From Streptomyces humi (GTDB lineage: Bacteria; Actinomycetota; Actinomycetes; Streptomycetales; Streptomycetaceae): 64,000 nucleotides of DNA. Below the pieces are notes generated by a model, which worked only from the letters and a program-made list of their open reading frames with translations, made no database searches and was not told where the DNA came from. The stretch covers positions 62,001-126,000 of the forward strand of contig NZ_LBMU02000021.1 in the NCBI RefSeq assembly GCF_001005085.2, in the 5' to 3' direction. Made by a program: the position numbers and the translations under genes. This document shows positions 36,916 to 44,674 of this stretch, in pieces (the first letter of the stretch is position 1; every line of letters starts with the position of its first letter).

Positions 36916-37214
36916 TTGTCCCCCGGCTGCGCCTTGAGCAACGCGTCCGCGAGGTGCTGATCCAGCCCGTCGTACGCCTTGGCCGCCTCACCCGCGGTCT
37001 TCCCGAGGAACTCCAGCCCGTCACAGAGTTGTTGGCGCTTCTTCTTCCAGTCGTCGGCGAAGTCCCCGAGCGCGTCGGCCACGTCACCGGACCCGATCTC
37101 GGGGCCGTACGAGTCGACGAGATCCTTCGCGTTTTCGAAGCTGGACTTCAACTTCGCGACAGATCTGCTGATCTCCCGCAACTCACTCGTGGACACCTTG
37201 ACGTGATCCGCCAC
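36912..37214 (-). CDS. WXG100-like protein, module 1
   Basis: This protein of exactly 100 residues is predicted as two helices, the size and layout of Esx proteins. There is no Trp-x-Gly at the turn (it reads YGPEIGSGD). Instead, helix 2 carries FADDWKKKRQQL, a pattern shared with the module-2 (FADDWEYGIKQL) and module-3 (FGTTWKKTRKKL) proteins. The second of two adjacent GTG codons is taken as start because a GGGGG ribosome site is then 6 bases away. It is translationally coupled to the large partner and would be its co-secreted or chaperoning mate. Confidence 0.82.
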   Translation of the reverse strand: MADHVKVSTSELREISRSVAKLKSSFENAKDLVDSYGPEIGSGDVADALGDFADDWKKKRQQLCDGLEFLGKTAGEAAKAYDGLDQHLADALLKAQPGDK

Positions 37215-37573
37215 CACTGACCCCCGTGAACGCCTGCCTGCCCGACCGCCCCACGACACGCAGAGGGCCACGGTCACTGTCTGTCGACCCTTTTCCACCC
37301 CACAACCAACGAACCGCAAAGGGAGCCCCAAGGAAGGGGATGACGCCAGGCCGGGGGACGGAGAAGTCCCGCGGCGCGCCGCTGATCCGGCCAAGGCTCC
37401 GAGAACACGGCCGATCGCCACATTCGCAGCACAGTTCGCGGTGGCGAAACCCGAGATCTGACGGATACCGTTTGCACACTTGCCGAACTTCGACCTCACG
37501 GGGGAGTCCAGGTCACGTGGGCGAACTCAGCCGAGCTCGAGCTACTAGCCGCTTCAGGAGACCCGGACCCGAC
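37215..37573. promoter_or_regulatory. Divergent promoter region of T7SS modules 1 and 2
   Basis: This 359-base gap lies between two outward-facing WXG100-like genes. The right half (about 37421-37507) contains an element also found upstream of the lipoprotein gene at 41355: ATTCGCAG, a TTCGC-N4-GCGAA inverted repeat, AAACC, a GATACCGT box and CTCACGGGGGAGT. I see no gene in it; a longer form of the module-2 WXG100-like protein could begin at GTG 37517. Confidence 0.6.
37435..37448. promoter_or_regulatory. TTCGC-N4-GCGAA inverted repeat in a duplicated promoter element
   Basis: The perfect 5-4-5 repeat TTCGCGGTGGCGAA recurs at 41277-41290 with the same flanks. Immediately downstream, CGAAAC and, 18 bases later, CGTT resemble ECF-type -35/-10 boxes such as the CGnAAC/CGTT pair of BldN, though the spacing is a little long. 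Confidence 0.55.
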
Positions 37574-37876
37574 ATGAGTGACCTACGCCTCGAAGACACG
37601 GTCTTCCAGGACCTGAAGAAGACCTTCTCGTCCATCAGCGACCGGATGGAGACCACTCGCCGCACACTCCGCAGCGCGGACGCATCGGCCGTCGGCGAGA
37701 GGCAGCTCGTCGAAGACGTGCAGGACTTCGCCGACGACTGGGAGTACGGCATCAAGCAGCTCGGCAAGCACACCCACGGCGCCGTGAAGATGATCAACAA
37801 GATCGAGGAGAGCTTCGGCAAGCTGGACCTGGACCTCGCCGAGTCCCTCAAGGCTCCGAAGCAGAAAGGCAAGTGA
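37574..37876 (+). CDS. WXG100-like protein, module 2
   Basis: From ATG 37574 this is a 100-residue, two-helix Esx-like protein without a WXG motif. Helix 2 has VQDFADDWEYGIKQL, matching the small proteins of modules 1 and 3, and the C-terminus ends Lys-rich. An in-frame GTG at 37517 with a better-placed GGGGGAG site would add 19 Arg-rich residues. The 100-residue length supports the ATG, but both starts are possible. It lies directly upstream of its large partner (one-base gap). Confidence 0.82.
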   Translation: MSDLRLEDTVFQDLKKTFSSISDRMETTRRTLRSADASAVGERQLVEDVQDFADDWEYGIKQLGKHTHGAVKMINKIEESFGKLDLDLAESLKAPKQKGK

Positions 37877-37877
37877 C

Positions 37878-39164
37878 GTGGCTGGGCAGCGGCGGCCCGC
37901 TTTCCCGCACATAGGCTGGGATCCCACGCCGGGGTCCGTGGAAGACACCCGTGACCTGGCGAAACAGCTCGGCAAGCTGGCCGGCGAGCTCGGCACGGCA
38001 CTGCACGAGCTGGAACGTATCGAGTGCGGGGCCTGGAAGGGCAAGACCGCGATCGCGTTCACCGAGTACATCGGCAAGGACGTCACTCCGCTCATCCGCA
38101 AGAGCCACGACTCTTTCGACAAGGCCTCCCGCGCCCTGCACCGCTGGGCCGACGATCTCCAGGGCTTCCAGGACCGGGCCGACCGACTGGAGAAGAGCGC
38201 CGGGGACAAGCTCGACTCGAAGGCCAAGGCCGAAGGAAAGGCCGACGGCAAGGGCAGCGATGACCTCGCCAAGGCCTCCAGCGCCGTGGACGGCGTCATC
38301 CAGAAGGTCCACGAACTGGAGGACGATTACCGGGCAGCCGCCCGCCAGGTCAGCAAGGACCTGGACAAGGCCGGCGACATCGCCCCGAACGAGCCAGGCT
38401 TCTGGGACAAGCTGGGCCATGGCATCGCGGATGGGTGGAACGCCACGGGGAAGTGGCTGGAAGACCATGCGGACCTGATCAAGATGGTCGGCGACATTCT
38501 GAGCGATCTCACGGCAGTGCTTGGCCTGCTGGCCATCATTACGCTCCCCTTCGAACCTCTGGGAGCGATCTTTGGTGCGGCAGCGGTCCTCACCAGTGGG
38601 TTGGCCCTGTTGTCCCACTCGATTGCCATGGCGGCAGGGGCAGACGTCACCTGGATGGAGCTCGGGACGGACGCGCTCGGTTTGCTGCCGGGCATCGGCG
38701 CCTTCGGCAAGGAGGGAGTGATGGTCGGGAAGGGTGTGGATGCAGCGGCCGAGGCCAAGGTCTTCGGCGCGGCATTCAGGGACCTGGGCCCCCGGACGGG
38801 CCGGAACCTGATCGCCTTCGGCGAGAAGGCGGAGTCGGTGACCGGCGGCAAGTCCCTGACGACTTTCGGAAAGTCGGTCACTCTCTGGGGGACGAAGGAA
38901 ACGCAGCTGGTGGGCAGCGAGAGCTCAAAACTGAACCGACTGGCCGGAGTCATGAACGCCGGTTACCGACAGGGGCAGACAATGGGCACTAAGGGCTGGA
39001 ATCTGCTCACTCCCGAGAAACTGAACGTCGACCCCTTGAGCAAACTGGGTCGAGGCATCGACGGAACAATCAAGATTGCCCCGAAGGCGTTCAGTATCTA
39101 CACACAGGCCAAGGAACCCGTCAACGCAGGCGATCGCTTCGACCAAGCCGCAACTTCCCACTGA
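37878..39164 (+). CDS. Large T7SS substrate-like protein, module 2
   Basis: This 428-residue protein has an N-terminal WXG100-type domain with a true Trp-x-Gly (AWKGKTAIAF, 52-61). A Lys/Ala/Asp-rich coiled-coil (about 90-170), a hydrophobic core (about 208-252) and the conserved post-membrane motif WMELGTDALGLLPGIGAFG (259-277) follow. A 150-residue tail has no recognisable domain. It parallels the proteins at 35512-36915 and 45927-47210. Codon use is more A/T-rich here than in neighbouring housekeeping genes, especially after residue 190. The GTG start has an AAAGG site. It is probably exported by the EccC-dependent system, or acts as a membrane-inserting effector. Confidence 0.8.
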   Translation: MAGQRRPAFPHIGWDPTPGSVEDTRDLAKQLGKLAGELGTALHELERIECGAWKGKTAIAFTEYIGKDVTPLIRKSHDSFDKASRALHRWADDLQGFQDRADRLEKSAGDKLDSKAKAEGKADGKGSDDLAKASSAVDGVIQKVHELEDDYRAAARQVSKDLDKAGDIAPNEPGFWDKLGHGIADGWNATGKWLEDHADLIKMVGDILSDLTAVLGLLAIITLPFEPLGAIFGAAAVLTSGLALLSHSIAMAAGADVTWMELGTDALGLLPGIGAFGKEGVMVGKGVDAAAEAKVFGAAFRDLGPRTGRNLIAFGEKAESVTGGKSLTTFGKSVTLWGTKETQLVGSESSKLNRLAGVMNAGYRQGQTMGTKGWNLLTPEKLNVDPLSKLGRGIDGTIKIAPKAFSIYTQAKEPVNAGDRFDQAATSH

Positions 39165-39183
39165 ACTGCTGAGGTCCCATCCC

Positions 39184-40074
39184 ATGACTGCATGGCAGCC
39201 ACGACCGGGCGAACTGTTGCTCACCCGGTGTCTCGTGACATTCGCCACCGGTGTCGCGCCCAAGGTCGCCGGAATGCGCTGGTTCCGCGACGTCCATGGG
39301 AACGACATTCAGGGCGAGCTTCCGGGCTGGCCCGAGGGGCCGGTCTACACACCTCGTAGCGAGGGCAGCGGTCGCGCTCGTTCCACGGGCCGAACCGGTC
39401 TCACCGCGCTCTTCGCAGTGGTCGTGGGTGGGCTTGAGAGTCTGGCCGGATCCGGCAGTGCCATCAAGGGTCCCTCCAGCCCGGTCAAGACGCCTCCCGA
39501 GGATCCGGAGAGCGAGGTCGAGGACTTCCCGGTCATGTGTGCCGCACCGGCTACCGTCGCCCGTACGCTGCCCTGGCAACTCGATCGGGACCGTCGGCAG
39601 GCCTCCTATCGGACCAAGGCCTTCGTCACGGACCAACGCATCGTCATCATCGGGTACCCGGGAGGCCGCGCCGACGACTCCGATGTCCTGTGGGAGTGCG
39701 AGCGCAGCGATGTCGCAGCGGTTGAGCGAAAGACGTACAGCAGAGACAAGGCGGATACCATCATCCGCTTCACCGACGGCTCCTGGTGCAGACTTCACGT
39801 GCACAGCGGCCAGTGGTTCCGATACCTCGCCATCCCGAACGAAGTGGTGTCACGAGCCGTCCTTACTCCAGGCCAGTGCCACACTGTCGACGCGCTGGTC
39901 GCCGAGAGCGGGTTCGAGGCACCTCCGGTGATCAGCCGCCGCCCAAGCGGAAACTTCCTCGTCGAACAACTCGGGCCGGAGGACCCTCCGGTCGGTGGGC
40001 GCATCACCGTGGAAAAGCTGATGGACCTCAACGGCGAAGAGGTCCCGCCGCAACCCGGCGACTACGACTTCTGA
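39184..40074 (+). CDS. T7SS-associated PH-like domain protein, module 2
   Basis: This 296-residue protein has no signal peptide. A short hydrophobic stretch (about 62-80) is too weak to call a membrane helix. The middle (about 115-215) looks like a pleckstrin-homology-type beta-barrel: TDQRIVIIGYPGG, DVAAVERKTY, IIRFTDGSWCRLHV. The FxDGSWxRL signature is shared with the protein at 47591-48283 (FKDGSWLRL). The C-terminus is acidic. The ATG has a TGAGG ribosome site. Partner and function are unknown; its position after the substrate-like gene suggests a cytoplasmic adaptor. Confidence 0.72.
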   Translation: MTAWQPRPGELLLTRCLVTFATGVAPKVAGMRWFRDVHGNDIQGELPGWPEGPVYTPRSEGSGRARSTGRTGLTALFAVVVGGLESLAGSGSAIKGPSSPVKTPPEDPESEVEDFPVMCAAPATVARTLPWQLDRDRRQASYRTKAFVTDQRIVIIGYPGGRADDSDVLWECERSDVAAVERKTYSRDKADTIIRFTDGSWCRLHVHSGQWFRYLAIPNEVVSRAVLTPGQCHTVDALVAESGFEAPPVISRRPSGNFLVEQLGPEDPPVGGRITVEKLMDLNGEEVPPQPGDYDF

Positions 40075-40099
40075 CCGACTCCCACCCAGGACAGGTTTC

Positions 40100-40762
40100 A
40101 TGGCCACTCCCACGGACGCCGCCCCCGTCGTCAGCGACATGGGTGACGGCCCCATACCTCCGATGAACTTCGTCACCCCGGAAGGCTTCTTCGCGCTCCC
40201 CCTCGCCGGTACCGCGGAGGAGCGCGCAGAACTTGCTCACTCCTTCGTGCGCGAGCTGTATTCCCGGGGCGACGAGACTATTTGGACCCCTGCGGCGCCT
40301 TACTTCGAGGCGATCGCCGAATATCTGTCGGACAGCGGACTCGCATACTCGGCGTTGGGCCTGTTCTCCACAGACGACGGCGGTGTCGTTCAATGCGCTT
40401 TCACTGTGGCCGCGGTTCGGACAGACCAGACGGATCCGGAGATCGCGGCGCAGGGCATCCTCGCCACACTCAGCAGCGACCCTCTGAACGACGCCCGCTG
40501 GATGGACCTGCCTTGTGGCCCTGCGATCTCCTGCGTCACCCTGCGGGAGCTGAGCCTCAACCCGGCGATCACGGCCGACGGTCAGCCCAAAAAGCTGCTG
40601 ACCGGCCAGATCGAGGCCCATGTCCCCTTCCCGACCGGCCCGTACACCGCCGTCTTCACCCTTCATACGGCATCGACCGAATACTGGGGTGAGTTCTGCG
40701 ACGGAACAGTGGCGATCCTACGGACCGTGTCCTTCCCCACCCTTGAAGGCGATGAGGGATAG
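40100..40762 (+). CDS. T7SS-associated accessory protein, module 2 (paralogue of 44671-45339)
   Basis: This 220-residue soluble protein opens with INFVTPEGFF-like sequence (MNFVTPEGFFALPL). It has helices in the first half (AEERAELAHSFVRELY), then GLAYSALGLFSTDDG, LPCGPAIS and a final beta/helix part. The 44671-45339 protein follows the same order (WIVPEGFFEIPM, GIQYSGFVMTEVDG, LPCGPAVS), so the two are true paralogues; the 33167-33763 protein is more distant. An AGGACAGG ribosome site precedes the ATG. It is the last gene of the rightward module-2 unit. Confidence 0.75.
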   Translation: MATPTDAAPVVSDMGDGPIPPMNFVTPEGFFALPLAGTAEERAELAHSFVRELYSRGDETIWTPAAPYFEAIAEYLSDSGLAYSALGLFSTDDGGVVQCAFTVAAVRTDQTDPEIAAQGILATLSSDPLNDARWMDLPCGPAISCVTLRELSLNPAITADGQPKKLLTGQIEAHVPFPTGPYTAVFTLHTASTEYWGEFCDGTVAILRTVSFPTLEGDEG

Positions 40763-41354
40763 CCCCACACACGCGTAGACAGGCAAGCCCTGCTGCGGCG
40801 TCCTGAGAAGAAGCCAGCCCATAGGGTCGGGCGACGCAACGCTCAACCTCTTCGGGTGTTCGATTCACCGTCTTCCGGTGCGTCAACAGTCGGCTGTTCG
40901 ACGACGAAGGTGATAGGCAAGCGGCAACGCGCACGCCCCAGCCTCCGTCCGCCTGGGCATCGAGGCCACCCAGCTCCCACCGGCACCGACGTCCTTGCCC
41001 ACGCTCGCCAGGTGCTGGACGACCCGATGTCGTCATACACGGAAGTCCGCTACGCCGACATCCGCCTCGCGTAGTGCCTCACACATCGACATGCCAGCCG
41101 TGCGCCCCGCCCGAGCAGCAAGGTGCGGCGGTAACGCAACGGAACTCCCGCCGTACGGCGCCACGCACACGGCACTCAAGCGCGGCCGACGATGTCATCC
41201 ATTCAGGCACGATCAGGACACAGGTCACACCCTCCAGCACGCCAAGCGCCCCGGATTATCACCATTCACAGCGAAGTTCGCGCTGGCGAAACCGGGAAGC
41301 TCCCCGATAGCGTCGGACCTCTTGAATGGACTGTTGTCTCACGGGGAGTTCACT
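40763..41354 (+). other. 592-base gap with possible gene remnants and a promoter element
   Basis: No complete gene is convincing. A short rightward frame ending at 41074 (...VLDDPMSSYTEVRYADIRLA) has gene-like amino-acid content and could be a remnant. The right end (41267-41348) repeats the promoter element seen at 37421-37507. Base composition is lower in G+C than the chromosome average by eye. Confidence 0.5.
41277..41290. promoter_or_regulatory. TTCGC-N4-GCGAA inverted repeat, second copy
   Basis: TTCGCGCTGGCGAA is flanked on the left by ATTCACAGCGAAG and on the right by ACC, then GATAGCGTC, and later CTCACGGGGAGTTCA, which is the ribosome site of the lipoprotein gene at 41355. Both copies keep the same distance from the repeat to the GATAnCGT box, which supports a common promoter and regulator. 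Confidence 0.55.
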
Positions 41355-42026
41355 GTGAAGCGCCGTACTCTGCCCGCCGTTGCCGCGCTGGCGGCAACCG
41401 CAGCACTGCTGTTGACCGCCTGCGGCGGCGGGGACGACGAGGGAAGCGATAACGACAAGATCGCCGGAGCCCACCAGGGGACGAGGACGCCGACGGCCTC
41501 GGCATCCGCTTCGGGAGCGCCGGCGGCGGACAAGCCGGACGGCGTGGACGTGTCGCTGCCCAAGGACGTGAACCTGGTCTTCGACTGGAAGAAGCCGAAG
41601 GACACAAACGAGGCAGCGGCGATGGATGATGCCGCGAACTTCCTCCGCGCCATCTATCGAGGCGTCGACAAGCGCACGACCAAGGATGCGGCCGTCGCCA
41701 CGTACGCCACCGACGGTGGGCTGAAGTACGCGGATACGCAGATCAACGCCTATATCGAGGGCGGTTGGACGGTCATCGGCACCCGGCGCCACTACGACGC
41801 CACCACACGCTCCGCCACGAACGGCAAGTCGGTGGAGGTGGCATTCTGCTCGGACTCGAGCAAGTTCTACGGCAAGGAGACCAAGACCGGGAAGGTCCTC
41901 AAGACCGATCCCAGCATCAAGGACTTCGACTACTTCAAAATCATCATGGTCAAGTACCCCACGAGTACCGACCTGTGGCAGGCGTCCAAGGTGTATGTCG
42001 AGACGGGGGCGACAAAGTGCCAGTGA
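41355..42026 (+). CDS. Lipoprotein of the T7SS island
   Basis: This 223-residue exported protein has a signal ending in LLLTAC (lipobox, Cys near residue 22), then a Gly/Asp and Thr/Ala/Ser spacer. The globular domain (about 75-223) resembles NTF2-like folds in outline (VDVSLPKDVNLVFDW, an Ala-rich helix, then strands with WTVIGTRRHYD and VEVAFCSDSSKF), with two cysteines; this assignment is tentative. GTG start with ACGGGGAG site. It overlaps the next gene by 10 bases. Such lipoproteins often accompany secreted proteins in actinobacterial T7SS neighbourhoods. Confidence 0.75.
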   Translation: MKRRTLPAVAALAATAALLLTACGGGDDEGSDNDKIAGAHQGTRTPTASASASGAPAADKPDGVDVSLPKDVNLVFDWKKPKDTNEAAAMDDAANFLRAIYRGVDKRTTKDAAVATYATDGGLKYADTQINAYIEGGWTVIGTRRHYDATTRSATNGKSVEVAFCSDSSKFYGKETKTGKVLKTDPSIKDFDYFKIIMVKYPTSTDLWQASKVYVETGATKCQ

Positions 42027-43102
42027 GGGAAGCCCGCCGCCCACTCCTCGCCACTGCAGCACTGACGCTGGCTCTCGGCACCCTCGTCATCACAGGCCCC
42101 GCTCACGCGGCAACGGGCGTTGGTACCGGCAAGGGCGCCGACACAGAGCAGTCAGGCGGCCGAGACTCGAACGCCGTCTACGCCGCCGCCCGCATCCAGT
42201 ACTCCGGCGCCGTAGCCAAGGACGGCAGCGCCGGGAACGTGACATCCTCTGACGTCAACTGGACGCCTCCGCCCTGCTGGTACGCGCCGTACCTGGGTGC
42301 CAAGGACTTCAAGAAGAAGATGTCCACGCAGATCGAGAGCGCCAAGAACACGCCCGGAATGGGCGGCACGGCGGGTGCGGCGATCGGCGAGATGCAGCGC
42401 CACTACGAGGACGACTACGGCTGGACCGACACCCCTGGTTACAAGGACTACAACGTCGACAAGGACGGCGAGGGGATGTTCTGGGCGGCCGTCGAGAACC
42501 CCGACGAACCTGACATCCTCAAGCGCAGTTCGTGCAACGAACTCCCCTTCTGGGTCGAGAACGGTGACACCCCGCCGGCCCGGTACAAGGAGGCCGTCAC
42601 CCCGCGGATCCTCGCAGCCCTCGCGTACCAGCGCATGCAGCTTCCCGACACGAAGGTGACCCTCGCCCCTGAGGCCACCACCAAGGTGAACCTGCCGACC
42701 TGGGCCTGGCTCGACAAGGCTGTCTTCGACGAGGTCCAGGCCACGGCGGCCCTCGACGTCCCCGGTTTCGCCATCCGGGCCACGACCACCGCGAAGCCCG
42801 TCTCCCTCAAACTGGAACCCGGCACCGCGGACGCCGAGACCTTCCCCGCCTCAGGCGAGTGCGCCATCAACGCCGACGGCTCCATCGGTAGGCCCTATGC
42901 CAAGGGAGACGCGAGCAGGACACCGCCCTGCGGAATCAGGTACCTGCGTTCTTCCGGTAACGGTGTCTTCAAGCTCCGGGCGACGATCACCTGGCAGATC
43001 TCCTGGGCGGGCACCGGCGGCGCAGGAGGAGACCTGCCCAACGGCACCTTCGGGACGACGCAGGACGTCACAGTCCAGGAAATCCAGGCCGTCAACCGCT
43101 GA
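42017..43102 (+). CDS. Secreted protein of unknown function in the T7SS island
   Basis: This 361-residue protein has a Sec signal peptide (cleavage after AHA near residue 33). The mature part has three cysteine-containing blocks, a segment NLPTWAWLDKAVFDEVQATA, and a C-terminal beta-rich region ending ITWQISWAGTGG...DVTVQEIQAVN, similar in style to Ig-like exported domains. I do not recognise a family with known activity. GTG 42017 is chosen because of GGGGG about 9 bases upstream; GTG 42023 is an alternative. It overlaps the lipoprotein gene, so the two are translationally linked. Confidence 0.78.
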   Translation: MPVREARRPLLATAALTLALGTLVITGPAHAATGVGTGKGADTEQSGGRDSNAVYAAARIQYSGAVAKDGSAGNVTSSDVNWTPPPCWYAPYLGAKDFKKKMSTQIESAKNTPGMGGTAGAAIGEMQRHYEDDYGWTDTPGYKDYNVDKDGEGMFWAAVENPDEPDILKRSSCNELPFWVENGDTPPARYKEAVTPRILAALAYQRMQLPDTKVTLAPEATTKVNLPTWAWLDKAVFDEVQATAALDVPGFAIRATTTAKPVSLKLEPGTADAETFPASGECAINADGSIGRPYAKGDASRTPPCGIRYLRSSGNGVFKLRATITWQISWAGTGGAGGDLPNGTFGTTQDVTVQEIQAVNR

Positions 43103-43267
43103 TCGGGCCCGGGCGGTTTGCACCCTTCAGGCCGCCCCACGGCCGACGCGATCCGAACCCAGGAGTGGCTCGAATAGCGTCAGAGCCAGTGTTGTTTTTC
43201 CAGGATGATTACGGGCCGCGGACGGAGTCCCTGCCGGAACACAGCACCTCACCGGGAAGGTAGAGCA

Positions 43268-43963
43268 GTGACCGACGACGTACCCAAGACGGCGTTCGCC
43301 GATGCGGCGACTGCCCGTGCTTGGCGGAAAGAACGCCGCCGCTCGCTGACGGGCCTGTTCTTCTGGATCTTCTGCCTTCTGGGCTTCGCAGCGTTCCTCG
43401 GAACGGCGGAGAACTGGACAGGCAAGCCCCTCGCGATCGCCTTCTCCTTCCCCGTGGTCTTTGTGATCGCGGTGGGGATCGGTTTCGCCTCCGTACGCTG
43501 GGAACATCTCGGCAAGATGAGAGCCGTACTGAAGGCATATCCCTGGCAGCACTGTCCTCCACTAGGGGTGGAATCCCCCGCAGGCATCGAGTACTTCCGC
43601 CTCCCTGACCCTGATAAACCACAGAAGAACGTCCAAGTGGCTTTCCGTCGATACGGCACGGGCAGGTCTTGGCAGCGCGCTGTTGAGGAGGCCAGGTCAG
43701 CCGGGTTTACGTTCGCCGGTGATCCGCGGTATGCCTGCGTGGTCGCATCGCCTGGCCTTCGGAGGCTGCTTACTGTGCGTCCCCAGCATCTGCATCTCGG
43801 AAGGGACGGCACCAAGCCGCCCACGGTGAGTGAGACAGCTTGGCGGCGTGCGAAGGAAGCCGGTATCACCGATCCCCCGTCCCTGGAGGAACAACGGCGC
43901 AAGCTGCTCTACACGCTGTGGAAATCCTTCCAGAAAAGACCCCGGGACTCCACTTCTCCATGA
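43268..43963 (+). CDS. Two-helix membrane protein of unknown function
   Basis: This 231-residue protein has a basic N-terminus (AWRKERRRSL) followed by a hairpin of two membrane helices (about 31-50 and 57-77). The cytoplasmic C-terminal domain of 150 residues contains RWEHLGKMRAVLKAYPWQ, the strand VQVAFRRYG and a final helix with LYTLWKSF. The GTG start has a GGGAAGG site. Its family is unknown. It follows the secreted-protein gene after 165 bases and may belong to the same unit. Confidence 0.68.
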   Translation: MTDDVPKTAFADAATARAWRKERRRSLTGLFFWIFCLLGFAAFLGTAENWTGKPLAIAFSFPVVFVIAVGIGFASVRWEHLGKMRAVLKAYPWQHCPPLGVESPAGIEYFRLPDPDKPQKNVQVAFRRYGTGRSWQRAVEEARSAGFTFAGDPRYACVVASPGLRRLLTVRPQHLHLGRDGTKPPTVSETAWRRAKEAGITDPPSLEEQRRKLLYTLWKSFQKRPRDSTSP

Positions 43964-44110
43964 TGGACGGTCAGGACGACATCCAGAACGGAATTGACGT
44001 CGGTCACCTCGAAGTCCGAGGGCCGGATGGGCAGGATTCCTCCCGGAGTCGCGACGAAGATGGCGGCTCGGGTATCGAAGGATTCGTTGTAGGCCCGGGG
44101 CGCCCGGGTC
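43909..44110 (-). pseudogene. Possible gene remnant without start codon
   Basis: Read leftward, this stretch gives a protein-like sequence (AYNESFDTRAAIFVATPGG, then ILPIRPSDFEVTDV and SVLDVVLTVHHGE) with mostly G/C third positions and a stop at 43909. No ATG, GTG or TTG in this frame lies close upstream, and the frame runs into the 44111-44674 gene. It may be the tail of a decayed gene that once followed that one. The last 55 bases lie antisense to the end of the 43268-43963 gene. Confidence 0.45.
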
Positions 44111-44674
44111 TCACGTGATCCACCGCAGTGACTGCGCGATCGAGTCGCAGAGTCTGCCCATGGGTCCGGTCACCCCGCTCAGCGGCACCGCGAACGCCAG
44201 GACCAGGTAGCCGACGTCACCGGGCATCCGGACGTACAGGTCCAGCGTCGTCGGGCCGAGGACCCGGACGGTCTCGCCGGCCGGCAGGACGACGGTCGAG
44301 ACCTCCGTGGCGGAGGCGTTCCCCCGCCGCTCGGCCGCGAGCGCGTTCTCCAGTTCGCGGGGGGCCGGCCCTCCGCGCCGAGGTACCAGGGAGACGAGGA
44401 GCGAGGCGGGGAGGATGCCGCCGCCTTCCAGTTCCGGCCTGAGGAAGAACTCCAGCGCACCTGCCCTGACCGCGGCCTCGGCGGTGTTGCGGAGGGTCGC
44501 CCAGGTCTCCTGCTTGAGCTCGGCGGGAACGTTCCTGCCCTCGGCCTGGTGGTCCACGAACGTCTTCAGCTGGGCGCGCCAGCGGTCCTGGGTGAGGTCG
44601 ACGCGGAACCAGTCCCGGGGCACCAGGAGCCGGTAGTCCCTGGGCGGTGCCGTGACGTCGGGCTTCGCGGTCAT
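44111..44674 (-). CDS. T7SS-associated accessory protein, module 3 (paralogue of 33763-34413)
   Basis: This 187-residue soluble protein has the family frame DYRLLVPRDWFRVDL, a middle helix AEAAVRAGALEFFL, strand ASLLVSLVPR, VVLPAGETVR and C-terminal SLRWIT. It lacks the 30-residue N-terminal extension of the module-1 copy. The start overlaps the stop of the preceding gene (ATGA). It is the last intact gene of the leftward module-3 operon. A structural or chaperone role in substrate handling is only inferred from position. Confidence 0.74.
   Translation of the reverse strand: MTAKPDVTAPPRDYRLLVPRDWFRVDLTQDRWRAQLKTFVDHQAEGRNVPAELKQETWATLRNTAEAAVRAGALEFFLRPELEGGGILPASLLVSLVPRRGGPAPRELENALAAERRGNASATEVSTVVLPAGETVRVLGPTTLDLYVRMPGDVGYLVLAFAVPLSGVTGPMGRLCDSIAQSLRWIT

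Noticed and set aside
40856..41074. Small rightward gene in the 592-base gap
   Set aside because: The C-terminal 25 residues look protein-like, but the start of the frame does not and there is no ribosome site. It is mentioned only as a possible remnant.
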